From Bryobacter aggregatus MPL3 (lineage in GTDB: Bacteria; Acidobacteriota; Terriglobia; Bryobacterales; Bryobacteraceae): a DNA stretch of 64,000 nucleotides. The notes under the pieces were generated by a model that was not told where the DNA came from, did not search any database, and saw nothing but the letters and a program-made list of their open reading frames with translations. The translations under genes and the position numbers were made by a program. Shown here piece by piece: positions 8,435-17,291 of the stretch (positions are counted from its first letter, which is position 1; each line of letters opens with the position of its first letter). The DNA lies in the NCBI RefSeq assembly GCF_000702445.1, contig NZ_JNIF01000003.1:186001-250000 (forward strand), read 5' to 3'.

Positions 8435-11400
8435 CTACAAGAGTTGGAGCGTGATCCCGGCAGAGGTTGACACCGATCCAAGCGTGGCAGAGATCGAACC
8501 CACGATCGGATTTAGAAGCTGCAACACAGAGCTCAGCAGGTTCAGCACGGTGAAGCTGGCCGAAGTCGCCCCGGCAGGAATAGTGACGCTCGACGGCACT
8601 CCCAGGATCGAACTTAGCAAGCTGGAGGAGAGAGTCACCACCACACCTCCCGCCGGGGCGGGACCATTCAGTGTGACGGTTCCGGTACTGGTCCCCAGTA
8701 GGCCGAGAACCGAGGGCGAGAGATTCAGTCCGGTGAGAATCGCAGGGTTCACCGAAAGATTCACCGAGACCGGAGCGCACCCGTTCAGGACACCCTGGAT
8801 GACGGAACTGAGGAGTACGCCCACCGGGGAAGTCGCGATCGAGAAATTCGCCGTGTTCGAGCCCTGGGGCACCAGGATCGATGCCGGACCGGAGACTCCT
8901 AGTCCCGTGTAAAGCAGCGGAACGGAAAGCCCACCCGCAGGAGCCGGTCCGGTGAGTGTCACTGTTCCCGAAAGTCCCTGCCCGCCCAAGACCGAGTTGA
9001 GAGATAGATTCAGGCCACTGAGACAAGGGGCCAGAACATTCAGCATTTGAGACACGGTATTCGCGCTCGTCGCACTGATCAGCGCATTGGCAGAACTCGC
9101 GACGGCCAAAGTGGATACGGCAAAGTTCGCGCTGGTGGCGCCGGCTGGAATCGTAAGACTCCCCACCACAGTCGCTGCGGCATTCCCGCTCTGGAGATTG
9201 ACCGTTGCCCCTCCCACCGGGGCCGGGGCCGTGAGCGTCACCGTCCCCGTCGTTGCTGTTCCGCCCGTGAGGGAAGACATAGAAAGAGAGACCGAAGCAA
9301 GAGAGACCAGTTGGGGCCCGGCAGGGTTCACGGTCAGGCTGGCGGTTTTGGAGTTTCCAGTCGACGCAGCAGTGATGGTGGCCGTTTGCGGACTACCTGG
9401 ATTCGTGGTGGTGATCGAAAAGCTGCCGCTGAGTTGCCCCGCAGGAATTGTGATGGAGGACGGTACCGTAGCTACCGCCTGGTTGCTGGACAGGCTGATG
9501 ATAACCCCACCCGAAGGTGCAGCCACAGCAAGGGTGACAATTCCCGTACTCGATGCTCCGCCGCTCACACTGGACGGACTCACCGAAAGGCCAGAGACCA
9601 GGGGATTGAGGAGTTGGAGATTGACATCAATCCCGCCACACGGGGAACTGGTCAGTGCGGTGAGGGTAGACCCGATCAGGGAAAGCAGATTGCTCACCGA
9701 GAGGCTGATCGTCGTGGAAGTCTGGCCCGCAGGAACCGTCGCGCTTCCGATATTGGTGGAACCCGCCACAAACTGGATGGGGAGCCCACCCGCAGGTGCC
9801 GGGCCAGTCAGACTCACAGCGCCATTCAGAAGTCCGTTTCCACTGAGCAAATCCGTAATGCTCACCGACAAGTTCAGCGAACTGACGCAGGGGGGCGTCA
9901 GGGTCAAACTCGCCGAAGTACTGTTCGCCGAAGTTGCCGTAATCGAGACGCTGGTTGACAATCCGACAGGGGTCGTAGTGATCGCAAAGCTTCCACTCGA
10001 CTGCCCCGCAGCAATCGTCAGGGACGGAGAAACAGCAGCCGCGCCATTGTTGCTGGCAAGAGTAATTGCCGCACCGCCTGTCGGCGCCGGCGCGGATAAG
10101 GTCACCGTACCTGTAGCCCCATTTCCACCGAGCACGCTGGCCGGCGAGATGCTGACAGAACCAATTGCGACAGAGCCCGGACCGGCTGCATTGATGTGCA
10201 GCCCCGCCTGAACGCTATTCGCCGAGCTAGCCGTGATCTGCAAGTTGGTCGCCGTGCCCACAGCCGTGGTCGACACGGTGAAGTTTCCCGAGGAGGAGCC
10301 AGCCGGGATGATGATGCTGGCAGGAACCGTTGCCGCCACATTGCTGCTCGCAAGAGTAACCAGAATGCCACCTGCAGGAGCCACACTGGCGAGGCTCACC
10401 GTGCCGGTAGAACTCGCTCCACTTTCAACAGTGGCGGGAGAGAGAGAGACCCCGGACAAGTTGCCTTGGCCTGCGGTCGCCGCATTGATGGTCAAACCGG
10501 CGGAGACCGTGTTTGCGGAGGTTGCGGTGATGCTCAATGTCGTGGTTGACCCCACAGCCGTCGTGGTTACCGTGAAGCTTCCACTACTGGCGCCGGCAGC
10601 AATGGTGAGACTCGGCGGTACCGTCGCGGCCGCATTGCTACTCGTCAAAGTCACCAATACGCCTCCCAGCGGCGCGGCTGTAGCCAAAGTGACTGTGCCC
10701 GTGGAACTCGCGGCGCTGGCAACTGTCGAAGGAGAAAGCGTGACCCCAGCAATCGATCCCTGCCCCGCAGTCGCGGCGTTGATCGTCAATCCGGCCGTTG
10801 CCGTATTCGCAGAACTGGCCGTGATCGTCAGCGCCGTGGTCGTAGCAACAGCGCTTGTCGTCACCGGGAAGGTGCCGGAACTGGAACCGGCTGCAATCGT
10901 CAGACTGGCCGGAACCGTCGCGGCCGGATTACTGCTGGCGAACGTCACAAGAATTCCGCCAATCGGTGCGGCAGTCGCCAGAGTGACCGTACCGGTGGCA
11001 CTGCCGCCACTGGCAACCGTCGCAGGAGATACGGAGAGAGCAGAGAGAGCGCCCTGACCGGCAGTTGCAGCCTGAATTGTCAGGGAAGCCGATATACTAT
11101 TCGCCGAGCTTGCCGTAATACTCACGACAGTCGTAGAGGCAACGGCAGTGGTCGAGACCGTAAAGGAACTGGACGAGGCCCCTGCCGGGATGGTCAGGCT
11201 CGCAGGAACGGTTGCCGCAGGATTGCTGCTCGACAAGTTGACCAATATGCCGCCGACCGGTGCCGGAGCCGCCAAGCTGACAGTTCCATTCGCACTGGCG
11301 CCACTGGCAACTGACGCCGGAGAGAGGGAGAGACCTGAGAGGTTGCCCTGCCCTGCCGTCGCTGCGTTGATCGCCAGATTGGCCGTGAGACTATTCGTCG

Positions 11401-14400
11401 AAGATGCCGTAATCGTCACAGCGGTGTTGGATCCCACTGCCGTTGTCGCCACGGCAAAACTGCCAGTCGAGGAACCCGCTGGAATGACGAGACTGGCAGG
11501 AACCGTGGCCGCGGGATTACTGCTCGATAAGGTCACCAGGATCCCACCGGCCGGCGCAGGAGAACCAAGACTGACGGTACCGGTCGAACTCGCACCGCTG
11601 GCCACGGTGGAGGGAGACAGCGAGACTCCGGAGAGCGTCCCTTGGCCTGCCGTCGCGGCATTGATGGTCAAGGAAGCGGACACACTATTCGCCGAAGTTG
11701 CCGTAATGCTGAGCGTGGTTGCCGTACTTACCGCGGTCGTCGAGACCGCAAAAGTACCAGACGAGGCGCCAGCAGCAATGACGAGTGTGCCAGGAACCGT
11801 GGCGGCAGCGTTGCTGCTGGCCAGCGTAACGAGGATGCCGCCGGTGGGAGCCGGAGCAGCTAGTGTCACGGTGGCAGTTGAAGCACCCCCGCTCGCCACC
11901 GTGGCTGGAGCAAGGGAGATTCCGGAGAGAGCACCCTGCCCCGCCGTGGCCGCATTAATCGTGAGCGCCGCACTCAGACTATTCGTTGAGCTTGCCGTAA
12001 TCGTTACCGAAGCGGTTGCCCCCACGGCGGTCGTCGCAACGGTGAAAGTACCGCTGGAGGCTCCTGCCGGGATGAGCAAACTCCCCGGCAGCGTGGCCGC
12101 CGGGTTGTCACTCGCCAGAGTGACGAGAATACCTCCTGCTGGCGCCGGAGATCCGAGACTGACCGTACCGGCTGCACTTCCGCCGCTCGCAACCGTCGCC
12201 GGCAACAGCGAGATACCGGAGATCGTGCCCTGCCCCGCCGTCGCAGCGTTGATCGTCAGAGAAGCACTTGCCGCATTCGCCGAGTTCGCCGTGATGACAA
12301 CGGTGGTTGTCGAGGCAACAGGTGTCGTCGTCACCGGGAAGCTCCCCGTCGACGCACCCGCCGGAATCACGATGCTCGCCGGAGTAGTGGCGGCACTCTG
12401 GTTGCTCCCAAGTGTGACAAGAACACCTCCTGCCGGGGCAGGAGACGCCAAAGTAACGGTGCCCGTTGCGGACCCACCGCTAGCGACCGTGACAGGCGCC
12501 AGAGACAGACCCGAGATCACACCCTGTCCTGCCGTTGCGGCATGGATGGTCAGGCTCGCAGTCTGCGCATTTGCCGAAGCAGCAGTAATGGTTGCCAGTG
12601 TCTCCGATCCCACCGCAGTCGTAGACACCGTAAAAGTGCCACTGGAAGAACCAGTCGGTATCACGATACTCGCCGGAAGAGTCGCAGAAGGACTGCTGCT
12701 CGACAGGCTGACCAACACTCCTGCTCCCGTCGCTGGCGTGGCCAAGCTCACCGTGCCAGTGGAAGAAGCGCCACTCGCAACAGCCGTCGGGGAAAGAGTG
12801 ATCCCTGCAAGATTCGCCGTTCCAGGTCCGGAAGGCTGGATCGTCAAACTGGCAGATACGTTATTCGAAGAACTTGCCGCAATCGACACCGTCATCGCGG
12901 AGGAAACCGCCGTTGTCGCGATCGGAAAAGTTCCCGACAGAGCTCCCGCCGGGATCACGATGCTGGGGGCTAGGGTGGCGGCCGTTGCGCTGGAGGAAAG
13001 GTTGACCAGCACACCCCCACTTCCCGCGGGGGAGGCCAGTGTCACCGTGCCCGTCGCCGCGTTGCCTCCCGCCAGAGTGGCAGGAGAGATAGAAATTCCG
13101 GCAAGATTGCCCAAAGAGGGAGTGACGCTGCCGGGTTGAATCGACAACTGCACCGTCGCCGTATTCAAAGCCACGGCAGTAATTGTGGCGATGGTACTCG
13201 CCGTGACGGCAGAAGTTGCCACTTGCGTGCTCGCCGAAAGGCTTCCTTCTGGAACGACCAGGGCCGAGGGAATCGTTATCGCACCCGAGTTCGTACTGAG
13301 ATAGACAGGAACACCACCGCTCCCGGCAGGTGCGAGAAGCGTCACGGTGAGAACACTAGTTCCCCCTCCAGAAACAGAACTTGGAGACAGAACCAAACTC
13401 TGGATACTGCCCGTTGCGAGACCAGCACGGATCTCAACCATCGCAGACACCTGATTGAGACTGGATGCCGTAATCGTCGCAATCGCGAAGCTACTGACAG
13501 GCTTCGTCCCGATGGCAAAGGCCACAGAACTTTCTCCGGCAGCAAAGGAGACCGAGGCCGGTGGGGTCGCAGCGCCGTTGTTGCTCTGCAACGTGACGGT
13601 AGCGCCCCCCGGCCCTGCCGGAGCGGCAAGCGTCAGGAGCCCCGCCAGTGGATTGCCTCCAATCTCGCTCGACGGAGTAATCTGAAGCGACTGCAGCGTC
13701 ACCTGCGAGGACCCTGAGGAGGGAAGCACTTGGAAAGAAGTCGAGGCGCTCAAAGTCCCTGCGCGGGTGCTCACCTGGACGACCTGACCGGCCGCATTGG
13801 CCGGAACCTGTACCAGGAAGGTGGCGTAAATCTCACCCGCCGGAATCACCACTTGCGAGGCCAACAGAACCGGGAGCCCGTCCGAGCTCAGTTGAACGGT
13901 AACCGGCTGGGACAGGTCGCGGCCCCGGAGGGTTACGACACCTGTCATCGACTCGCCCGCAGTCAAAGACTCACGAGGGAAGCTGACATGGAGAACCGCC
14001 TTCTCCGGATCCTCTGCCGCCGGAATGAAGACCGAGCCTGATACACTGCCTCCCGGGCTCGTCGCCGTCAGCGTCACCAGCTTCCCGGCAAGCTCTGGCC
14101 CTGGGGTAAAGCGAAAAGAAACATGATCGGCACCCGGAGGAATCGTCAAAACGGGCGGCAGATCCAGTCCGGGAAGCGAAGCACTCAGGGTGAAATCACG
14201 GGCAATCTGAAGCGCACAACCCACAGATAAAGTCACCGTCACCTCGGCCGCGGAGGCATTGGAGGCCCGGGTGAAGGTCAGCGCTGTGGGTCCTTCACAA
14301 TTTGTAATAATCTTGCGCAGACGGTTGTTGAGAGAGTCTGCAATGAGAATCGATCCATCGGCTTGCGTCGCCAGCCCGGCCGGTGCATGGAAACGAGCTT

Positions 14401-16177
14401 CCAGCGCCGACGCCCCATCGCCAGAATAGCCAGCGCTTCCGGATCCTGCAATTGGGTTTACCAGACACGTCGAGTCCATGGCCACGATGCGGTTCGTCAC
14501 CGAATCGGCGATCCACAGCGTCCCGGCGGCATCAAAAGTGATGCTCGAAGGCCGTCCAAATCCGGCATCAAGAGGAGCGCAGGCCGTCTTCTGATCGCCC
14601 TCCAGGCCAGAGCCGACCATGGTGCGAATTGTTCCCGTTGCTTCGATCCGGCGGATGCGGCGGTTGCCGGAGTCCGAAACAAAAACGGCGTTGTCCGCCG
14701 CCACCGCAATTCCATTCGGAGAATCGAGTTGCGCAAGATAGCCACTTCCACCGTCTCCCGAGTATCCCTTCACTCCAGTCCCAGCAACCAGGGAAAGCAT
14801 CCCATCGGCGCTCACCTTGACCACCCGGTGCGTGAGAGCATCCGCAATCAGGATGGCGCCATAGCGGTCCACCGTAACAGCGACTGGCGAAGACAGCTTC
14901 GCCGTGCTCGCCAGGACACCAAAACCAGAATCACCCGCAATCCCAGATCCGGCAAAAGCACGGATGATCCCATTCTTTGCGATAACCCGCACACGATGGT
15001 CTTCGCTGTCGGCAACATATAAGTTTCCAATCCGGTCAAAGGCCAAGGCACTGGGGCTACGGAAACTCGCCTGCTTGGCTGGTCCGCCATCGCCCGCACT
15101 CCCTACTTGCCCGGAGCCGTAAGGCGTCGACACCGTGCCATCCCGGTCGATGCGGCGAATCACGTGCGAGCCCACTTCTGCAATGAAAATATTCCCGTCA
15201 GCGTCGACGGCCACCGCCGAGGGCAAGTTCAGAGAAGCCAAGGACGCGCGGCCGCCATCGCCGGTGGTCGCTGCCGAGCCAGTCCCGGCCACAGTGGCCA
15301 CCTGAAAATGGATCGGATTCTCGCTGGTCGGAATGAGGAGACCAGCAGCGGCAATCAAGCTGACGACATTGGACTGCGTCCCCGCAATCGTGGCGCGCAG
15401 CCTCACCAACCCGGCCGACTGCAACTCCTCGGGAAGAATTACATTGAGTTGATCCAGCCCGGCAAAAAGAGGAGCTGGCCCCGCATACTCCACAACCAGA
15501 TCACGGCTCAAACCCTCTCCATAGGACGCCACAATGGAAACCGCCGAGGCGACATTCGCCTCTCCTCCGGCGGGATCCGCCGCAAAGCGAAAGCCTGTTC
15601 CAAACAGGGCAAGCCTCGTACGTTTGTCCGTTCCCGGATAGCTCGCAGCAAAGGACTGAAAAGGCTCCAGCGTAAAGTGAACAGCATCCAGAACCGCGGC
15701 GCGATCAGAACGGAGACATGGCAGGGTAAAGAGTCCTGGAGCGTATCTGGCAATCACAACGGATCCGCGAAACTCCGTTGCCAGCGCAGCCGACGTCACC
15801 ACCACTGGCTGCTCTCCCGGCTGGATAGCACTCGGCACCACAAAATTGACTTGCGTCGGGGAGACGTAGACCAGACGCGCAGGAACGCCGCCGACCGTGA
15901 GGCTCACGCCTTCAAGGGCCAGAGGCAATTTTCCATTTGCGTCCAGTTGCGCGGAGGCCGACGTTTTCGACAATCCAGTGCCAAACAGAGTGGCCAGGGA
16001 CTCCGGAGCAACTACTTTCTGATAGTTCGCCGAAGATACAATCTGCACCGTAGAGGCTGCCTGCAACTGGCTTCCCCCAGAGTGACTTCCCAATATCATC
16101 AACAAGAGCCAATAAAGAAAGGTCTTCTTAGACACCGATGCTACGGTCGTAGGAATGCCACCAATCTGGAAATACAT
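8435..16177 (-). CDS. Giant secreted protein: TIGR03437-like head, NHL propeller and about 20 Ig-like repeats
   Basis: The protein has about 2,580 residues. A signal peptide (hydrophobic run FLYWLLLMILG, cleavage near LQAAS) leads to a region resembling the Solibacter TIGR03437 domain (VYVSPTQVNFVVP). Residues 292-626 hold at least five NHL-type blades (GDGG, NLPSAVAVDADGN, IFIADS, RRIDRDG patterns), likely a six-bladed propeller. From about 630 to the end come about 20 beta-sandwich domains, 18 of them recognisable repeats of 97-98 residues. Typical unit features are SPATVASGGSATGTVTL, APAGGILVTL, IPAGASSGTF and TITASSAN. Nine consecutive units share the linker AATAGQG almost unchanged. The protein ends inside the last repeat with no LPXTG, PEP-CTERM or visible T9SS tail. 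It is probably a surface or released adhesin or matrix protein (inference). ATG 16177 was chosen over an upstream TTG because it directly precedes the signal peptide. Confidence 0.82.
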   Translation of the reverse strand: MYFQIGGIPTTVASVSKKTFLYWLLLMILGSHSGGSQLQAASTVQIVSSANYQKVVAPESLATLFGTGLSKTSASAQLDANGKLPLALEGVSLTVGGVPARLVYVSPTQVNFVVPSAIQPGEQPVVVTSAALATEFRGSVVIARYAPGLFTLPCLRSDRAAVLDAVHFTLEPFQSFAASYPGTDKRTRLALFGTGFRFAADPAGGEANVASAVSIVASYGEGLSRDLVVEYAGPAPLFAGLDQLNVILPEELQSAGLVRLRATIAGTQSNVVSLIAAAGLLIPTSENPIHFQVATVAGTGSAATTGDGGRASLASLNLPSAVAVDADGNIFIAEVGSHVIRRIDRDGTVSTPYGSGQVGSAGDGGPAKQASFRSPSALAFDRIGNLYVADSEDHRVRVIAKNGIIRAFAGSGIAGDSGFGVLASTAKLSSPVAVTVDRYGAILIADALTHRVVKVSADGMLSLVAGTGVKGYSGDGGSGYLAQLDSPNGIAVAADNAVFVSDSGNRRIRRIEATGTIRTMVGSGLEGDQKTACAPLDAGFGRPSSITFDAAGTLWIADSVTNRIVAMDSTCLVNPIAGSGSAGYSGDGASALEARFHAPAGLATQADGSILIADSLNNRLRKIITNCEGPTALTFTRASNASAAEVTVTLSVGCALQIARDFTLSASLPGLDLPPVLTIPPGADHVSFRFTPGPELAGKLVTLTATSPGGSVSGSVFIPAAEDPEKAVLHVSFPRESLTAGESMTGVVTLRGRDLSQPVTVQLSSDGLPVLLASQVVIPAGEIYATFLVQVPANAAGQVVQVSTRAGTLSASTSFQVLPSSGSSQVTLQSLQITPSSEIGGNPLAGLLTLAAPAGPGGATVTLQSNNGAATPPASVSFAAGESSVAFAIGTKPVSSFAIATITASSLNQVSAMVEIRAGLATGSIQSLVLSPSSVSGGGTSVLTVTLLAPAGSGGVPVYLSTNSGAITIPSALVVPEGSLSASTQVATSAVTASTIATITAVALNTATVQLSIQPGSVTPSLGNLAGISISPATLAGGNAATGTVTLASPAGSGGVLVNLSSSATAATLAPSIVIPAGALSGTFPIATTAVSSAMTVSIAASSSNNVSASLTIQPSGPGTANLAGITLSPTAVASGASSTGTVSLATPATGAGVLVSLSSSSPSATLPASIVIPTGSSSGTFTVSTTAVGSETLATITAASANAQTASLTIHAATAGQGVISGLSLAPVTVASGGSATGTVTLASPAPAGGVLVTLGSNQSAATTPASIVIPAGASTGSFPVTTTPVASTTTVVITANSANAASASLTINAATAGQGTISGISLLPATVASGGSAAGTVSLGSPAPAGGILVTLASDNPAATLPGSLLIPAGASSGTFTVATTAVGATASVTITASSTNSLSAALTINAATAGQGALSGISLAPATVASGGASTATVTLAAPAPTGGILVTLASSNAAATVPGTLVIAAGASSGTFAVSTTAVSTATTLSITATSANSVSASLTINAATAGQGTLSGVSLSPSTVASGASSTGTVSLGSPAPAGGILVTLSSSNPAATVPASLVIPAGSSTGSFAVATTAVGSNTAVTITASSTNSLTANLAINAATAGQGNLSGLSLSPASVASGASANGTVSLAAPAPVGGILVNLSSSNPAATVPASLTIPAGASSSSFTVSTTAVASTTVVSITASSANSISASLTIQAATAGQGALSALSVSPATVASGGSATGTVTLATAAPIGGILVTFASSNPAATVPASLTIAAGSSSGTFPVTTSAVATTTALTITASSANTATAGLTINAATAGQGSIAGVTLSPSTVASAASSTGTVTLATAAPLGGVLVTLTSSNAAATVPPSLTIAAGASSGSFTVTTTAVGSTTTLSITATSANTVSAGLTINAATAGQGNLSGVSLSPATVESGASSTGTVSLASVAPAGGILVTLASSNVAATVPASIIIPAGSSSGNFTVSTTAVGTATNLQITASSANSVQAGLHINAAGPGSVAIGSVSISPASVLGGNGATGTVTLSAPAPTGGAAITLASNNGAAAVSPSLTIAAGQSSGSFAITTTPVGLSTSVSITATSANSTSASLTLTPPCVSSLNLSVSITDLLSGNGLLNGAVSLTGPAPAGGLPIQFVAGSTNIGSATVPAGQTSTTISLSVSNLLSLIGSTLTALTSSPCGGIDVNLQLLNPLVSGLSVSPSSVSGGASSTGIVTLAVAAPSGGVIISLSSNQAVATVPSSITIPAGQLSGSFSITTTNPGSPQTATITAASTGNSKTASLTVNPAGPQLVSLASVSLSMSSLTGGTATTGTVTLTAPAPVGGATVNLQSGNAAATVVGSLTIPAGATSANFAVSTLAVASSANALISATSANTVSQMLNVLAPCLSGLNLSLNSVLGGQGLSGTVTLTGPAPAGGLSVPLLYTGLGVSGPASILVPQGSNTANFSIATSPVGVLLSSVIQGVLNGCAPVSVNLSVNPAILTGLNLSPSVLGLLGTSTGTVTLNGPAPAGGVVVTLSSSLLSSILGVPSSVTIPAGATSASFTVLNLLSSVLQLLNPIVGSISATLGSVSTSAGITLQLL
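8438..13705 (-). repeat. Eighteen tandem Ig-like repeat units of about 292 bp inside the giant gene
   Basis: The coding repeat has a period of about 292-294 bases. The linker sequence recurs near 12524, 12229, 11934, 11638, 11345, 11053, 10759 and 10468 on the minus strand. Units 4 to 12 (about 10185-12830) are the most alike at both DNA and protein level. Outer units are more diverged and some carry cysteines (CVSSLNL, CLSGLNL). This pattern suggests array growth by recombination in the middle. Confidence 0.85.
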
Positions 16178-16189
16178 ACTTATCACTAA

Positions 16190-16306
16190 ACTGGTATCGA
16201 CCCTAACAACTGTAGCGATCTTGATTCCCGTCAATGAGAGTAAAAATTTAAGGAATTTTTTTTGAGAATTTCACACAGACTGCCAAGTGATTGACTGGTA
16301 TCCAGT
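16190..16306. promoter_or_regulatory. Repeated ACTGGTATC motif upstream of the giant gene
   Basis: ACTGGTATC occurs at 16190-16198 and again at 16294-16302, 104 bases apart. The second copy is part of a short palindrome (ACTGG-TAT-CCAGT, 16294-16306). The copies flank the likely promoter region of the giant gene; an AT-rich tract with eight T lies between them. They are candidate operator sites, not proven ones. Confidence 0.3.
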
Positions 16307-16311
16307 AAAAC

Positions 16312-17049
16312 TTAAACGGCGATTGAATCCGCGGGGACTGCCGTGGCCACTCGATACAAGGCCGCAGCGTCAATGGTCAGAATGGGCCATTTCGCTGCCG
16401 TAATCACATTTTCATTCCGGAAGCGGTGGAGAAGCCGATTGGTGTGTTCCGGCGAGAGGCGGAGATAGCTGGCGAGTTCCACCTGCGGGATCGGAAAGGT
16501 CAGGCGCCAGATCGCGCCATCGACCGAGAGTCCGAAGGACATCAAAAACTGCTGCAGAAAAAGGGCCAGCCGCTGGACTGGACTGAGACTGAAGAAGCAG
16601 GCTTCACGTTGCACAAGAGCGTCTAGCTCCAGGGCATAGTTCAGCGCCACCTGTTTCATCAATTGCTCCCGCTGCACCGCATCCAGGGCTGCAAAGGCAC
16701 TCAAGGTAATGGTTCGAATCCGGCAATCAGACAGCGTGGTCGCAGTCAGAACCGGCGCTACGGCATGTGTCAGTGCAACGCCACCAACCAGCCAACCTGT
16801 GGAGCGGTAGCCCAGTAGAAATCCATTCCGATTCGCCTTCGCACTGACCCGCACCACACCTTCTTCAATATAGGCCGCAACCGCTCCGTTCTTTTTACTG
16901 AGAACCGGACTGCCAGCTCCCACAAACGAGGGAGCGCTAAATCCAGGAACTACCGCAACAGGAGGAAGGGAGAGAATAATAGCCGGTGTACCGGCCACTA
17001 GTTTCTGGCCCTCAACTGCCGGAGAATCTCGCCATTTCATCTGAAACAC
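16312..17049 (-). CDS. Crp/Fnr-family transcriptional regulator
   Basis: The N-terminal two thirds resemble a cyclic-nucleotide-binding beta-barrel (GAVAAYIEEGVVRVS, TGWLVGGVALTHAV). A long dimer helix follows (about residues 125-165), then a winged helix with VELASYLRLSPEHTNRLL as its helix-turn-helix. There is no Fnr-type cysteine cluster and no clear cAMP pocket (the RxS pair is missing), so the signal is unknown. GTG at 17049 was chosen because GAGGG stands 6 bases upstream; an ATG three codons later lacks this spacing. The gene sits immediately upstream of the giant adhesin-like gene on the same strand (134 bases) and diverges from the beta-helix gene, so it could control either. Confidence 0.82.
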   Translation of the reverse strand: MFQMKWRDSPAVEGQKLVAGTPAIILSLPPVAVVPGFSAPSFVGAGSPVLSKKNGAVAAYIEEGVVRVSAKANRNGFLLGYRSTGWLVGGVALTHAVAPVLTATTLSDCRIRTITLSAFAALDAVQREQLMKQVALNYALELDALVQREACFFSLSPVQRLALFLQQFLMSFGLSVDGAIWRLTFPIPQVELASYLRLSPEHTNRLLHRFRNENVITAAKWPILTIDAAALYRVATAVPADSIAV

Positions 17050-17086
17050 AAGCTACCCTCAAAATCCGTTGCGCAATTCGATTGTA

Positions 17087-17100
17087 ATCTCATCTGAGAT
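17087..17100. promoter_or_regulatory. Perfect 14-bp palindrome upstream of the Crp/Fnr gene
   Basis: ATCTCA-TC-TGAGAT is a perfect inverted repeat 38 bases upstream of the GTG start of the Crp/Fnr regulator. Size and position fit an autoregulatory operator for a homodimeric winged-helix protein, but the sequence is not the E. coli CRP or FNR consensus. Confidence 0.4.
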
Positions 17101-17291
17101 CGAATCTAATGCTTTTTTCATAGATCCACTCAATTTAGGTAATTTTCCCAACAAACCATACTGTATGATCCTATCCTTATACAACCGATCCACTAAGGAA
17201 TTGCGTGATATCTCAAAGCGAGAGACAGACTCGAGCGTATCGGGCTACGAGTGAGAGCATCTACGGAGAGATATGATGGTGGCGGTTTGCT

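Noticed and set aside
9087-13139. Long plus-strand open frames (374 and 663 residues) opposite the giant gene
   Set aside because: They run antisense through the Ig repeats, repeat with the same 292-base period and show no domain; they result from the GC-rich repeat composition.
8438-13705. The regular repeats as a CRISPR array
   Set aside because: Period is about 292 bases, repeats are coding and continuous without unique spacers, and no cas gene is near.
17069-17254. Small open frame of 61 residues between the Crp/Fnr gene and the beta-helix gene
   Set aside because: The ATG has no ribosome-binding site, the frame overlaps the palindromic region and the product has no family features.
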